Assembly (NCBI RefSeq): GCF_003172895.1
Contig: NZ_QGKL01000027.1
Location: 1-52,634, forward strand
DNA: 52,634 bases
Origin: Leucothrix arctica
Lineage (GTDB): Bacteria; Pseudomonadota; Gammaproteobacteria; Thiotrichales; Thiotrichaceae
Reading direction: 5' to 3'
The notes beneath the pieces were generated by a model. It was given only the letters and a program-made list of their open reading frames with translations, ran no database searches and had not been told where the DNA came from. Shown one piece after another: positions 19,609 to 27,916 of this stretch (its first letter is position 1; every line of letters starts with the position of its first letter). Made by a program: the position numbers and the translations under genes.

Positions 19609-20328
19609 TTATACGCCGCCAAGATAAGCCTCTTTAATCCGATCATCTGTCATCAATTCTTTAGAATTACCCGTCAACGCAACGGAGCCGGTAGACATCG
19701 CATAGGCTCTATTAGAGATACTCAATGCCATTCGTGAATTTTGCTCTACCAGCAATACAGACACCTGTTCATCACGATTAATCGCCACAATAGAACGAGC
19801 GATATCTTGGACCAACTTCGGTGCGATACCCAGCGATGGTTCGTCCAACAACAACAGCTTTGGTTTTGCCATCAAAGCCCTGCCAATGACCATCATTTGC
19901 TGCTCACCGCCACTTAATGTCCCTGCGGATTGTTTAAAACGTTCTCGCAAGCGTGGGAAGCGTTCCAATACACTATCTAACGTCATTTTGATGCCCGCTT
20001 TATCGTGTCGAGTAAATGCCCCCATCAACAAATTATCTTTCACACTCATGTGTGGAAAAACGCGCCGACCTTCTGGCACCATTGCGATACCTTGCTTAAC
20101 GATATCCGCCGCAATGCGACCATCTATGCGTTCGCCCATGAAGTGTACTGAGCCAGACTTGATCGCGGATAACCCCGTAATTGCACGTAAAATAGAGCTT
20201 TTACCAGCGCCATTAGCGCCAATCAACGCCACTGTCTCACCTTGAGCCACCGAGATAGACACACCTTTCAGTGCATAAACGTGGTCGTAATAAAGCTCAA
20301 CATTGTCGAATGTTAGTATGTTTTCCAT
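19609..20328 (-). CDS. livF: Branched-chain-type ABC importer ATPase, LivF-like
   Basis: A 239-residue ATPase of the LivF group. Visible motifs: Walker A GANGAGKSS (about 36-44), the LivF-type MVPEGRRVFPHMSV, signature LSGGEQQMMVIGRAL, Walker B LLLLDEPSLGIAPKL, and the C-terminal EAYLGG ending. It pairs with the LivG-like ATPase just upstream (5-base gap). The symbol marks the family only; the cargo is unknown. Confidence 0.88.
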   Translation of the reverse strand: MENILTFDNVELYYDHVYALKGVSISVAQGETVALIGANGAGKSSILRAITGLSAIKSGSVHFMGERIDGRIAADIVKQGIAMVPEGRRVFPHMSVKDNLLMGAFTRHDKAGIKMTLDSVLERFPRLRERFKQSAGTLSGGEQQMMVIGRALMAKPKLLLLDEPSLGIAPKLVQDIARSIVAINRDEQVSVLLVEQNSRMALSISNRAYAMSTGSVALTGNSKELMTDDRIKEAYLGGV

Positions 20329-20333
20329 TAGCT

Positions 20334-21116
20334 TTATATTCCTATGGCGTCGTCTTCGCTACCTAAGTAGGCCTCGATGACTTTGTCGTTTGACCGTATT
20401 TCGGCAGGTGTCCCTTCCGCTATTTTTTCACCAAAGTTAATCACCACAATGCGATCGGAAATTTTCATCACCGCTGGCATGTCATGCTCAACCAGCATTA
20501 CAGTGACGCCACGCTCGCGCTGAACACTACGAACCAAGTCAACCATTTGCATGGTTTCATCGTGATTCATTCCAGCGAATGGCTCATCCAGTAGCAGAAT
20601 CTCAGGATCAGTCGCCAAGCCAATTGCTATCCCTAAGGCTCTTAAGTTTCCCTGTGGTAGGTTCGAGGCCAGTTCATCGGCAATACCCTGCATATCCAAA
20701 AACTGAATAATTTCATCCGCTGACTTAGCAAATGTCGCCTCGTCGCGCCTAGCTTGCGCACTCCCCCAAAAGTAGCCCGCCATACTCGCTTTAGACCTTA
20801 GGTGATGGGCGATGATGATATTTTCCCGCGTAGTCATTGAACGGAAAATAGTGGTTTCCTGAAAGGTACGGACGATTCCTTTTCTAGCTACAACATGCGG
20901 CGATAAATCAGAGACTTTCTCACCCTTAAAACGTACCTCGCCTGCACTCGTGCTCAGAAATGAGGAAATCAATTTGAACAGGGTCGATTTACCAGCGCCG
21001 TTAGGCCCAATAACTGACAGTATTTCTCCCTGCTTCACATCAAAACTAATATTGTTTACGGCAACTAAACCACCGAAACGCCGAGTCAGTTTGTCTACTT
21101 CTAAAATGGCAGTCAT
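20334..21116 (-). CDS. livG: Branched-chain-type ABC importer ATPase, LivG-like
   Basis: A 260-residue ATPase of the LivG group, which is longer than LivF. Walker A GPNGAGKST (about 37-45), VRTFQETTIFRSMTTREN typical of LivG, Walker B ILLLDEPFAGMNHDE and H-loop VEHDM. The signature region reads LPQGNLRALGIAIGLA: the usual LSxGxQR is replaced by LPQGNLR, close to the LPYGxQR form seen in LivG proteins. Its ATG overlaps the permease stop by 4 bases, so translation is coupled. Confidence 0.88.
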   Translation of the reverse strand: MTAILEVDKLTRRFGGLVAVNNISFDVKQGEILSVIGPNGAGKSTLFKLISSFLSTSAGEVRFKGEKVSDLSPHVVARKGIVRTFQETTIFRSMTTRENIIIAHHLRSKASMAGYFWGSAQARRDEATFAKSADEIIQFLDMQGIADELASNLPQGNLRALGIAIGLATDPEILLLDEPFAGMNHDETMQMVDLVRSVQRERGVTVMLVEHDMPAVMKISDRIVVINFGEKIAEGTPAEIRSNDKVIEAYLGSEDDAIGI

Positions 21117-22090
21117 TTTTTCTTCGCTCCTCGGTTAAATAGCTTGAGGCTCAACAAGCCGTTCGGCAGCCAGACCATTAGCAAAATAAGCATTGATGAA
21201 TAGATCAGTAGTTGATACTTACCTAACGTAAACAACAGATCCCAGCCAAAGTACAACACCAAAGTACCCAGCATCGGCCCCAGTACAAAGCCTAAGCCGC
21301 CAAGGAAGCAATTGAGCATGAAGTTAACAGAGTCTACGACTTGGAAGCTTGAGGGGTACACAGACTGTGAAATACTGACAAAACTTGCACCAGCAATGCC
21401 GCCCATAAACGATGAAATCGAATAGGCCAAGACGCGTAAATAAGCGGTGTTCACACCAATCGACGCAGATAACTCTTCATTTTGTTGCAGTGATCGGCAC
21501 AGGTGGCCGAGTCGAGAATTAACGATGCGATACAAAGCGGCATAGCACAGCACCATCATAATGACTGAGGCGATGTAGAAGGCGAGCTTAGGGTTTTCTA
21601 AGGTTCCGAAGTCAGGAATGATGGTTATCCCAAAGAAGCTAAGCTCTGTCGGCATAGGAATATTCACAATACCCTTAGCGCCATTGGTAATCGGTAACGC
21701 CAAGGCCGTGAGCCGCGCGACCTCGGTTAACACCAGTGTGACCATGGCAAAGTAAACACCACGTAACCTTAAGATCGGCAAACCAATCACGATACTAATC
21801 AGTGCGCAGATCAGTCCTGCGAGTGGTAATGTTAGCCAAAAATTCATCCCTAACTTAGTTACTAAAATGGCAGAAGCATACCCTCCAATCAGGGTATAAG
21901 CCCCCTGGCCGATATTGATACGACCAATGTAAAACGTCAGCCACACTCCCGCAGAGGCAATAGACAGTAAGGCTACCGAGGTGAGCGTGTAGTAAAAGTC
22001 CCAACGCCCAGAGACATGGATTAACCAAGGCACTAACACTAATACAACCAGTAAAAGTACAATAACTAATAGAGGCTTTTTAATATTCAT
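21113..22090 (-). CDS. livM: Branched-chain-type ABC importer permease, LivM-like
   Basis: A 325-residue inner-membrane permease with about nine hydrophobic helices. The family motifs GRINIGQGAYTLIGGYASAIL (near residue 60) and the cytoplasmic-loop EAA-like stretch NSRLGHLCRSLQQNEELSASIGVN are present. I place the start at ATG 22090, just after the LivH-like gene's stop at 22096; a TTG five codons upstream would overlap that stop. It pairs with the LivH-like permease to form the pore. Confidence 0.88.
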   Translation of the reverse strand: MNIKKPLLVIVLLLVVLVLVPWLIHVSGRWDFYYTLTSVALLSIASAGVWLTFYIGRINIGQGAYTLIGGYASAILVTKLGMNFWLTLPLAGLICALISIVIGLPILRLRGVYFAMVTLVLTEVARLTALALPITNGAKGIVNIPMPTELSFFGITIIPDFGTLENPKLAFYIASVIMMVLCYAALYRIVNSRLGHLCRSLQQNEELSASIGVNTAYLRVLAYSISSFMGGIAGASFVSISQSVYPSSFQVVDSVNFMLNCFLGGLGFVLGPMLGTLVLYFGWDLLFTLGKYQLLIYSSMLILLMVWLPNGLLSLKLFNRGAKKK

Positions 22091-22095
22091 ATTCT

Positions 22096-22965
22096 TCAAC
22101 CCCAAGGCTTACCCATTAATCCATGAGGACGAATGGCTAAGAAAATTATTAAGCTGACAAAGATCATCAGATAAGTGATATCACCGTAAGCGGCAAAGAC
22201 TAAAAGCCCAACAGACTCCATCATTCCGAGAATAAAACCACCCGCTATGGCACCTGAGATAATCCCTGCACCACCAATCATGATCATCATGAATGCTTTA
22301 ATGGATGCTGGACCACCCATGCCAAGGTTGATTCCAGTAATACTCACTAGCAAACCACCGACGATACCCGCCAGCATCGCGCCAAGTGCAAAACCAATCA
22401 TTGAATAATATTTAACATCAACCCCCATTAGCTCAGCCGCTACTCTGTCCTGAGCTAAAGCACGCATGGCTCGGCCAGTTTTGGAGTACTGCATGTACAT
22501 AATGAAAATACAGATGGCTGCAATGGCCAATACGCCAATCAGAATACGGTCATAGGGCATGATGATTCGGTAGTCCCAATTGAGAACACCATCGATAATT
22601 TTTGGGATTCCGCGTTGTTTTTCGCCAAACAACAAGAGGATTACAGCATCGAGAAAAAACGCGATGCCTGCGGCAAGTAGCATGGTGCTTTCTTCCCGTG
22701 TGGAGCGGGCTATCACTGGCCGGAAAAGGTACTTTTCTATTAAGGCTCCCATCACACCTAATACGATGCCTGAAAGAATAAGCCCTACGATAAAAGGTAA
22801 ACCAAGCTGGGCAACGACTGTGTAAGTAACGAATCCACCAAATACGTACATTTGGCCATGTGCAAAGTTAAGCACATTCATTAGAGAAAATATCAGGGTC
22901 AAACCTAATGCAATCAGCGCGTACTGTGCGCCTAGGTAAAGACCGTTAGCTAAAACTTGCTCCAT
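22096..22965 (-). CDS. livH: Branched-chain-type ABC importer permease, LivH-like
   Basis: A 289-residue permease with about eight helices. It opens ANGLYLGAQYALIALGLTLIF and contains MNVLNFAHGQMYVFGGF, the hallmark of LivH proteins, plus the coupling loop KTGRAMRALAQDRVAAELMGVD. It follows the binding-protein gene after about 80 bases holding a small hairpin. Downstream genes overlap or nearly abut, so one operon is likely. Confidence 0.88.
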   Translation of the reverse strand: MEQVLANGLYLGAQYALIALGLTLIFSLMNVLNFAHGQMYVFGGFVTYTVVAQLGLPFIVGLILSGIVLGVMGALIEKYLFRPVIARSTREESTMLLAAGIAFFLDAVILLLFGEKQRGIPKIIDGVLNWDYRIIMPYDRILIGVLAIAAICIFIMYMQYSKTGRAMRALAQDRVAAELMGVDVKYYSMIGFALGAMLAGIVGGLLVSITGINLGMGGPASIKAFMMIMIGGAGIISGAIAGGFILGMMESVGLLVFAAYGDITYLMIFVSLIIFLAIRPHGLMGKPWG

Positions 22966-22996
22966 GAACCACCCCGCAGACTTTCAAAATTGATAA

Positions 22997-23018
22997 CCGC
23001 CCTTCAAAGGAAGAGCGG
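22997..23018 (-). terminator. Intra-operon hairpin after the binding-protein gene
   Basis: CCGC-C-CTTC AAAG GAAG-A-GCGG forms a stem with one internal mismatch between the binding-protein stop and the LivH-like start. There is no T run. Such hairpins often stabilise the upstream message or cause partial termination, giving more binding protein than permease; that role is inferred. Confidence 0.45.
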
Positions 23019-23044
23019 CTAAATTAAACGCTATGCCGTCACTA

Positions 23045-24232
23045 TTAATCTACTTCAGCAACAAACAGGGTTTCAAACGCGCCGTCTTTATAAACATTTA
23101 CAACCAATGGAACCGCTACTTGACGCTTCTGGCCAAACGAAGACATACCAACATATTTCAGCACTGCATCACCTTTCATGTAAGGGTTTGGTGCTTCAAA
23201 TGTATCCATTATTTTCTTAAACGCAGCAGCATCTGTGATTCCAGCAGGGTCAGCTTTTAGCGTTTCTAGAATGTACTCAAGTGCGTACACCTTTGTGTTT
23301 GACTCATCGTTGTACTCACCAAACATCTTGGTGTAACGCTCAACGAATTCACGCATCATGTCTGTTGCGATTTCTGGTGTTGAAGCACCACCGACTGAGA
23401 TGAAGCCATTCGCAAGATCACCAGCACCTTCTTTCAGTACTAGTGCGTCTTGAGCCGTTTCAGTTGAGATCAGACCTGTGTAGCCAAGCTCACGTGCTGA
23501 ACGAATCAACTGTGGCGCATTCGCAGGTGATACCCCTGATAGCACAAGTAGGTCTGGCTTAGAACGAACGACTGGCAATAACACAGGCGTAAAGTCTGTT
23601 GTGTCTACTTGGTAAGTAACGCTGTCTGAGACAACTTCTAGGCCAAGTGCTTTAGCTGCTGCCACACCACCTGTACGCTGACTAAGTGGGTCAGATTCGT
23701 TAGCCGCAACAAAAGCGACTTTCTTAACGCCTTTCTCATCTTTCATGTACTTGTAAATAGCTGGACCAGATTGGTAGTTAGCTACCATACCCAATACTGC
23801 ATTTGACGCTGGTGCTTCATAAAGAGACTTTGGGAAAGCATAAGGGAAATACATAATGCCGTTTTGCTCAGCAACCGGTCTAACCGCTGCCGCGCCATCA
23901 TCTACGTTTGGTCCAACCACATAGTGAATACCTTCCTGTGCCATTTTCTCCATACCAGCAATGGCACGCTTTGGATCTTTCTGATCATCAAACGCTACGA
24001 TTTCGATGTCATAGGTTTTATCGCCTATTTTGTAACCACCAGTCTCGTTGATCCACGCTGCACGCGTTTCCATTGAGCGCTGGTTTGATATACCCCAAGC
24101 TGCTGCTGGTCCACTGGTAACACCGACAAAACCAATCTTCAGTGTTTCATTGGCAGCTAATGCAACACCACTAAACAATCCTACCGATAAAATACCTGCT
24201 ATTGCAGTCTTCAGAAACAAACGCTTGTTCAT
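23045..24232 (-). CDS. Periplasmic substrate-binding protein of the branched-chain-type importer
   Basis: The 395-residue protein has a signal peptide cut near GVALA-ANE, then KIGFVGVTSGPAAAWGISNQ, the start of a type I periplasmic-binding fold (Peripla_BP_6, LivJ/UrtA/AmiC group). GIHYVVGPNVDDGAAAVRPVAEQNGI is the family's inter-domain region. It delivers a small amide, urea-like or amino-acid-like ligand to the permeases; the ligand cannot be read from sequence. It is the first gene of the operon, with a good ribosome site (GAGG about 10 bases before the ATG). Two palindromes at 24326-24358 lie in its upstream region. Confidence 0.9.
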   Translation of the reverse strand: MNKRLFLKTAIAGILSVGLFSGVALAANETLKIGFVGVTSGPAAAWGISNQRSMETRAAWINETGGYKIGDKTYDIEIVAFDDQKDPKRAIAGMEKMAQEGIHYVVGPNVDDGAAAVRPVAEQNGIMYFPYAFPKSLYEAPASNAVLGMVANYQSGPAIYKYMKDEKGVKKVAFVAANESDPLSQRTGGVAAAKALGLEVVSDSVTYQVDTTDFTPVLLPVVRSKPDLLVLSGVSPANAPQLIRSARELGYTGLISTETAQDALVLKEGAGDLANGFISVGGASTPEIATDMMREFVERYTKMFGEYNDESNTKVYALEYILETLKADPAGITDAAAFKKIMDTFEAPNPYMKGDAVLKYVGMSSFGQKRQVAVPLVVNVYKDGAFETLFVAEVD

Positions 24233-24325
24233 ACTTTTTTCCTCAGGATTTTTTGAAAAATTTCTGCTCCACCATCTCGTCGAGGCTTATTGCAGTCCTT
24301 TTCATTAATGTCTAACAATTAAAAG

Positions 24326-24337
24326 ATTGTCAACAAT
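24326..24337. promoter_or_regulatory. Operator-like palindrome, site 1 (ABC operon side)
   Basis: ATTGTCAACAAT, a 12-bp palindrome apart from the central pair, about 95 bases before the binding-protein ATG. It is paired with site 2, exactly 21 bp away. Confidence 0.7.
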
Positions 24338-24346
24338 TTATATATA

Positions 24347-24358
24347 ATTGTTAACAAA
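24347..24358. promoter_or_regulatory. Operator-like palindrome, site 2 (ABC operon side)
   Basis: ATTGTTAACAAA, differing from the perfect palindrome ATTGTTAACAAT only at the last base. Offset 21 bp from site 1, about two helical turns. Confidence 0.7.
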
Positions 24359-24631
24359 TGATTTTAATTGCGGTTAACTGTAATGGCTTATGATAAACCT
24401 GACACCTAGAATCTAAATAACCTGATTGGAAAAAATGCACCAAAATGAGCACCTTTTATTAATAAAGATCAACGCTCTAAGCACTGCTTATATTAGAGTT
24501 AAATACTTTAATAACCCGTACTAGAAAAGGTATTTAATGTTATTATTGATTGTCAATTTTCACCTCAGCACAAACTCTACAGAGCCTTATTAACTGTAGC
24601 TTTTAGAAATATTGTTAGTTTTAAAACTAAT

Positions 24632-24643
24632 ATTGTTAACAAT
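24632..24643. promoter_or_regulatory. Operator-like palindrome, site 3 (regulator side)
   Basis: ATTGTTAACAAT, a perfect 12-bp palindrome, about 125 bases before the regulator ATG. Symmetry and TTGT/ACAA arms fit FCD-subfamily GntR operators. Confidence 0.7.
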
Positions 24644-24652
24644 GAAATTCTG

Positions 24653-24664
24653 ATCGTTAACAAT
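24653..24664. promoter_or_regulatory. Operator-like palindrome, site 4 (regulator side)
   Basis: ATCGTTAACAAT, one mismatch from perfect. It lies exactly 21 bp from site 3, the same spacing as sites 1 and 2. Confidence 0.7.
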
Positions 24665-24767
24665 ATGTAGAGTACATGGTTAAAAACGGTGATAGGTAGT
24701 TGATTGAATTTTAACCATGCTCTATCTGCGTGCAAAAGCGCACCAAAACAAGGAGTTGTATTTATCC

Positions 24768-25466
24768 ATGAAACAAAGCTCAACCGACCAAATTGATCAC
24801 GAACTTCTTGAAGACTGGATAGTGGAACAAGTGTTCGATGCCATCATCGAAAGACAACTTCCACCAGGTCATAAACTCTCTGAAGCCGCTTTAGGGAAAG
24901 CACTTGGCGTTGGGAGAATGCACATTCGGCGTAGTTTGCTGCTTCTTGCAAGTCGAGGTGTGGTTGATTTATATGCAAATCGTGGCGCATTTGTCTCTAA
25001 GCCTTCTGTAGAAGAAGCACAAGAAGTATTCGAAGCGAGAATAGAGGTTGAGCCTAATATCACTCGTTTGGCCGTCACTCGTGCCTCAAAAAAAGATATT
25101 GCCACATTACGACAACACCTTAACGACGAGCATCAAGCGCACATTGATGGCGATCGTCGCGCAGCTATACGCCTGTCTGGGCAGTTTCATTTAACATTGG
25201 CGGAGATCGCGGGAAACGAAATTCTGACTAAATTGGTTCGAGAGTTAATAACACGAACCTCATTGATTATCGGGATTTATGGCTCGGCTGGCGTTTCCAA
25301 TTGTCATTCTGATGACCATGAAAAGCTGTTAACTGCTTTCAATGACAAAGATGGTGAGCGAGCAGCGCAGCTTATGGTGAAACACCTTCATTCAATCCAG
25401 CAACACCTTAGCTTCCAAACAGGTGAGAATGAGGGTGTAGACCTTCTAAGCGTTTTCTCTAAGTAA
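24768..25466 (+). CDS. GntR-family transcriptional regulator, FCD (FadR-like) subfamily
   Basis: The 232-residue protein has an N-terminal winged helix (about residues 15-80: VFDAIIERQLPPGHKLSEAALGKALGVGRMHIRRSL...RGAFVSKPS) and an all-helical FCD ligand domain (about 85-225; FEARIEVEPNITRLAV, FHLTLAEIAGN, DDHEKLLTAF with the metal or ligand His residues). The start is the ATG at 24768, with AAGGAG 12 bases upstream; an in-frame ATG at 24717 has no ribosome site. It is divergent from the ABC/racemase operon and most likely represses it and itself through the four palindromes, with the transported compound or a derivative as inducer. Confidence 0.9.
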   Translation: MKQSSTDQIDHELLEDWIVEQVFDAIIERQLPPGHKLSEAALGKALGVGRMHIRRSLLLLASRGVVDLYANRGAFVSKPSVEEAQEVFEARIEVEPNITRLAVTRASKKDIATLRQHLNDEHQAHIDGDRRAAIRLSGQFHLTLAEIAGNEILTKLVRELITRTSLIIGIYGSAGVSNCHSDDHEKLLTAFNDKDGERAAQLMVKHLHSIQQHLSFQTGENEGVDLLSVFSK

Positions 25467-25801
25467 CTGAAACCGAAAAAGCCAGCTTAATCACTGATTT
25501 TTCAATGATATATCTTATTCTAAAATAAAATAACGCCTTTTAAAGACTTGTTCTGATAAATCTTTATCCAAGAACTTAAACACATTACTCGAGATATCTT
25601 CTTGCTTGTGAATGCGTTCCAAGTACTTTTTCATCAGTGCGCCATGCTGAGGGTCATAATGACTGCACTTAACCAATGTCACCGTTTCGACGAGTTTCTG
25701 GTAACGAGAAAATGTATATCGCGATATAACTATGACCTTACAAGCTCAAGTCACATTACTGAAGTGTCAGATGAGATCGGAACTAATACATGTAAGAGTG
25801 C
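25467..25801. other. Intergenic stretch with a probable gene relic
   Basis: Between the gntR-type gene and the L,D-transpeptidase gene. Most of it is the start-less minus-strand frame at 25515-25745; the rest shows no gene. Confidence 0.5.
25515..25745 (-). pseudogene. Start-less reading frame, probable 3' relic of an unknown gene
   Basis: A 76-codon open frame reads like real protein (for example CSHYDPQHGALMKKYLERIH and a C-terminus FKRRYFILE). It opens straight after a TGA at 25746-25748, and its only ATG is about 43 codons in. This suggests the C-terminal remnant of a lost gene. I do not recognise the family. A short gene starting at an internal GTG or ATG cannot be excluded. Confidence 0.4.
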
Positions 25802-26377
25802 TTATTCTTTAAAGATATATACCAAGGTGTTTGTTAACACTTGGGAGTAAAGCTCAACAATATCACTGTTACCCATACGTATGCAGCCATGTGATGCAGG
25901 CGTGCCTAAGCGTCCTTCCTCATCTGTGCCATGTATATAGATATAGCGACTATAGCTGTCTACATCGCTACCTTTATTGCGATTTTCTTCCAACCCGCTA
26001 AGCCACATAATACGTGTAGTGATATTGTCATCAGTGCTTTGCTCATTAGCTCCAAGCAGTATTTCAACGATATTGCCTGTCTCTTGACGACCTTTGAAAG
26101 TACTTCCTATCTTTGAGTTGTCGCCAAATTTCTCACGGATAAAGTGAGCACCTAATGGGGTTTTACCGCTACCATTTTGACTGCCAGTGCCATTAGAGGC
26201 GCTGGAAATAGGGTAGCTGTTACAGTTGTTGTTTTGAATATCTAGGGAGTAAAGCAGTTGCTGTTTGATATTAACCAAAAGCAGGAATGACTGAGTGTAG
26301 TTTGGGTAGTCAGTCAGCAACCTATCTAACAACTCTTGGTTGTCGAGTTGATTGGAAAAGATAGGTTGCTGTGACAT
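25802..26377 (-). CDS. L,D-transpeptidase family protein (YkuD fold)
   Basis: The 191-residue protein carries the YkuD catalytic block near its C-terminus: YIYIHGTDEEGRLGTPASHGCIRMGNSD, with the nucleophile Cys in SHGCIRM and the partner His. The N-terminal half contains the family pattern LLLVNIKQQLLYSLD and KTPLGAHFI. These enzymes make 3-3 crosslinks or attach lipoproteins to peptidoglycan. Oddly, no signal peptide is seen (start MSQQPIFSNQLDNQ), although the substrate is periplasmic. The start is ATG 26377; a GTG two codons upstream is possible. It follows purF by 16 bases, so it may share that transcript. Confidence 0.85.
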   Translation of the reverse strand: MSQQPIFSNQLDNQELLDRLLTDYPNYTQSFLLLVNIKQQLLYSLDIQNNNCNSYPISSASNGTGSQNGSGKTPLGAHFIREKFGDNSKIGSTFKGRQETGNIVEILLGANEQSTDDNITTRIMWLSGLEENRNKGSDVDSYSRYIYIHGTDEEGRLGTPASHGCIRMGNSDIVELYSQVLTNTLVYIFKE

Positions 26378-26393
26378 AAGCACTTGCTAGCTG

Positions 26394-27887
26394 TTAAAGG
26401 TCAACAGCGCTACGCTTAACTTTCTTTTGCTTTGAAGCATCAGCACGGCGTATTTGAAGTGCCTCAAAGTAAGCGTTGTCTTCACCCGTAATATACTTAC
26501 CAGTAAATACAGAGTTATCAAACTCGGTAAGCTTATCATTACCTTCTGTAACAGAATCTTCCAAGTCCTTAAGGTCTTGGTAAATCAGTTTATCAACGCC
26601 AAGTTCGTCTGCAATTTCACTAATAGTACGGTCATGAGCGACTAACTCAGACGCTGCTGGCATATCAATACCATAAATATTAGGGTAACGAACCGGTGGT
26701 GATGCAGAAGCGAAGTAAACATTTTTAGCGCCAGAATCGCGAACCATTTGTACGATCTCTTTCGAGGTCGTACCACGGACAATCGAGTCATCAACTAACA
26801 TTACATTTTTGCCTTTGAACTCAAGATCGATAGGGTTGAGTTTTTGGCGAACAGACTTCTTGCGCTCTTTCTGCCCAGGCATGATAAAGGTACGACCAAT
26901 GTAACGGTTTTTGATAAAACCTTCACGGTAGCTCACACCCAATGTCATTGCCATCTCTAGTGCCGATGTACGGCTAGTATCTGGAATAGGGATGATCACG
27001 TCGATGTCATGATCTTTCCATTCGTTTTGTACTTTTTCAGCAAGTTTGTGACCCATACGCATACGTGCTTTATGTACGAATACGTTGTCCATTACCGAGT
27101 CAGGACGTGCAAAGTAAACATACTCAAATAAGCAGGTAACATACTTAGGATCAGTCGCGCATTGCTTTGCGTGAACTTTACCGTCGGCAGTGATGTAAAT
27201 AGCTTCGCCTGGTTCAATGTCACGCTCAATCGTATAGCCTTGAGTAACAAGTGCCGTACTTTCAGAGGCGATCATGTAGTCGGTGCCTTGCTCAGTCTTT
27301 CGGCTACCATAAATTAATGGGCGAATACCGTTAGGGTCACGGAAGCCAACAATACCGTCACGTGTGATCATAGCAACCACACTGTAAGCACCAGTACAGC
27401 GCTTATGAACGCCTGCTACTGCTTCGAAGATATCATCAGGCGTTACTCTGTATGAGTTTAGGCGGTGAAGCTCCTGAGCAAATACATTCAACAGAACTTC
27501 AGAGTCAGACTCTGTATTGATATGGCGTCTGTCCGCATCAAATAGTTCTTGTTTTAAGTCTGTGCTGTTCGTTAGGTTGCCGTTGTGGGCAAGAGATATA
27601 CCATAAGGTGAGTTTACATAGAAAGGCTGAGCTTCTGCTTGGGACGAGCTTCCCGCAGTCGGGTAGCGAACGTGACCAATACCCATGTTACCTTTCAGTT
27701 TTCGCATGTGTGAACTGGTTCGGAATGCATCCTTTACCAGACCATTTTTGCGACGAAGTGATAGATGTCGACCATCACTTGTTACGATGCCTGCAGCATC
27801 CTGTCCGCGATGTTGCAAGACGGTTAGCCCGTCATACAGTTCCTGACTTACTGCATTGTGACTAACAATGCCAATGATTCCGCACAT
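26394..27887 (-). CDS. purF: Amidophosphoribosyltransferase
   Basis: Commits PRPP to purine synthesis: glutamine and PRPP give phosphoribosylamine. The 497-residue protein begins MCGIIGIVSHN, with Cys2 as the N-terminal nucleophile after Met removal; no propeptide, so the E. coli type. Glutaminase markers include HRGQDAAGI, GHVRYPTAG and HNGNLTN. The PRPP site is VMLVDDSIVRGTTSKEIV (about residues 363-380). It follows cvpA after 29 bases, as in E. coli and Pseudomonas. Confidence 0.97.
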   Translation of the reverse strand: MCGIIGIVSHNAVSQELYDGLTVLQHRGQDAAGIVTSDGRHLSLRRKNGLVKDAFRTSSHMRKLKGNMGIGHVRYPTAGSSSQAEAQPFYVNSPYGISLAHNGNLTNSTDLKQELFDADRRHINTESDSEVLLNVFAQELHRLNSYRVTPDDIFEAVAGVHKRCTGAYSVVAMITRDGIVGFRDPNGIRPLIYGSRKTEQGTDYMIASESTALVTQGYTIERDIEPGEAIYITADGKVHAKQCATDPKYVTCLFEYVYFARPDSVMDNVFVHKARMRMGHKLAEKVQNEWKDHDIDVIIPIPDTSRTSALEMAMTLGVSYREGFIKNRYIGRTFIMPGQKERKKSVRQKLNPIDLEFKGKNVMLVDDSIVRGTTSKEIVQMVRDSGAKNVYFASASPPVRYPNIYGIDMPAASELVAHDRTISEIADELGVDKLIYQDLKDLEDSVTEGNDKLTEFDNSVFTGKYITGEDNAYFEALQIRRADASKQKKVKRSAVDL

Positions 27888-27916
27888 TCAGGTTATACCT
27901 ATTTAGCTGAAAAGGG

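Larger units (their letters stand above)
24233..24767. other. Divergent regulatory region of the ABC/racemase operon and gntR gene
   Basis: An AT-rich stretch of about 535 bases without a gene. It holds two pairs of ATTGTYAACAAT-type palindromes, one near each gene, and half sites such as TAACAAT (24313-24319) and ATATTGTTAG (24610-24619). Confidence 0.7.
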
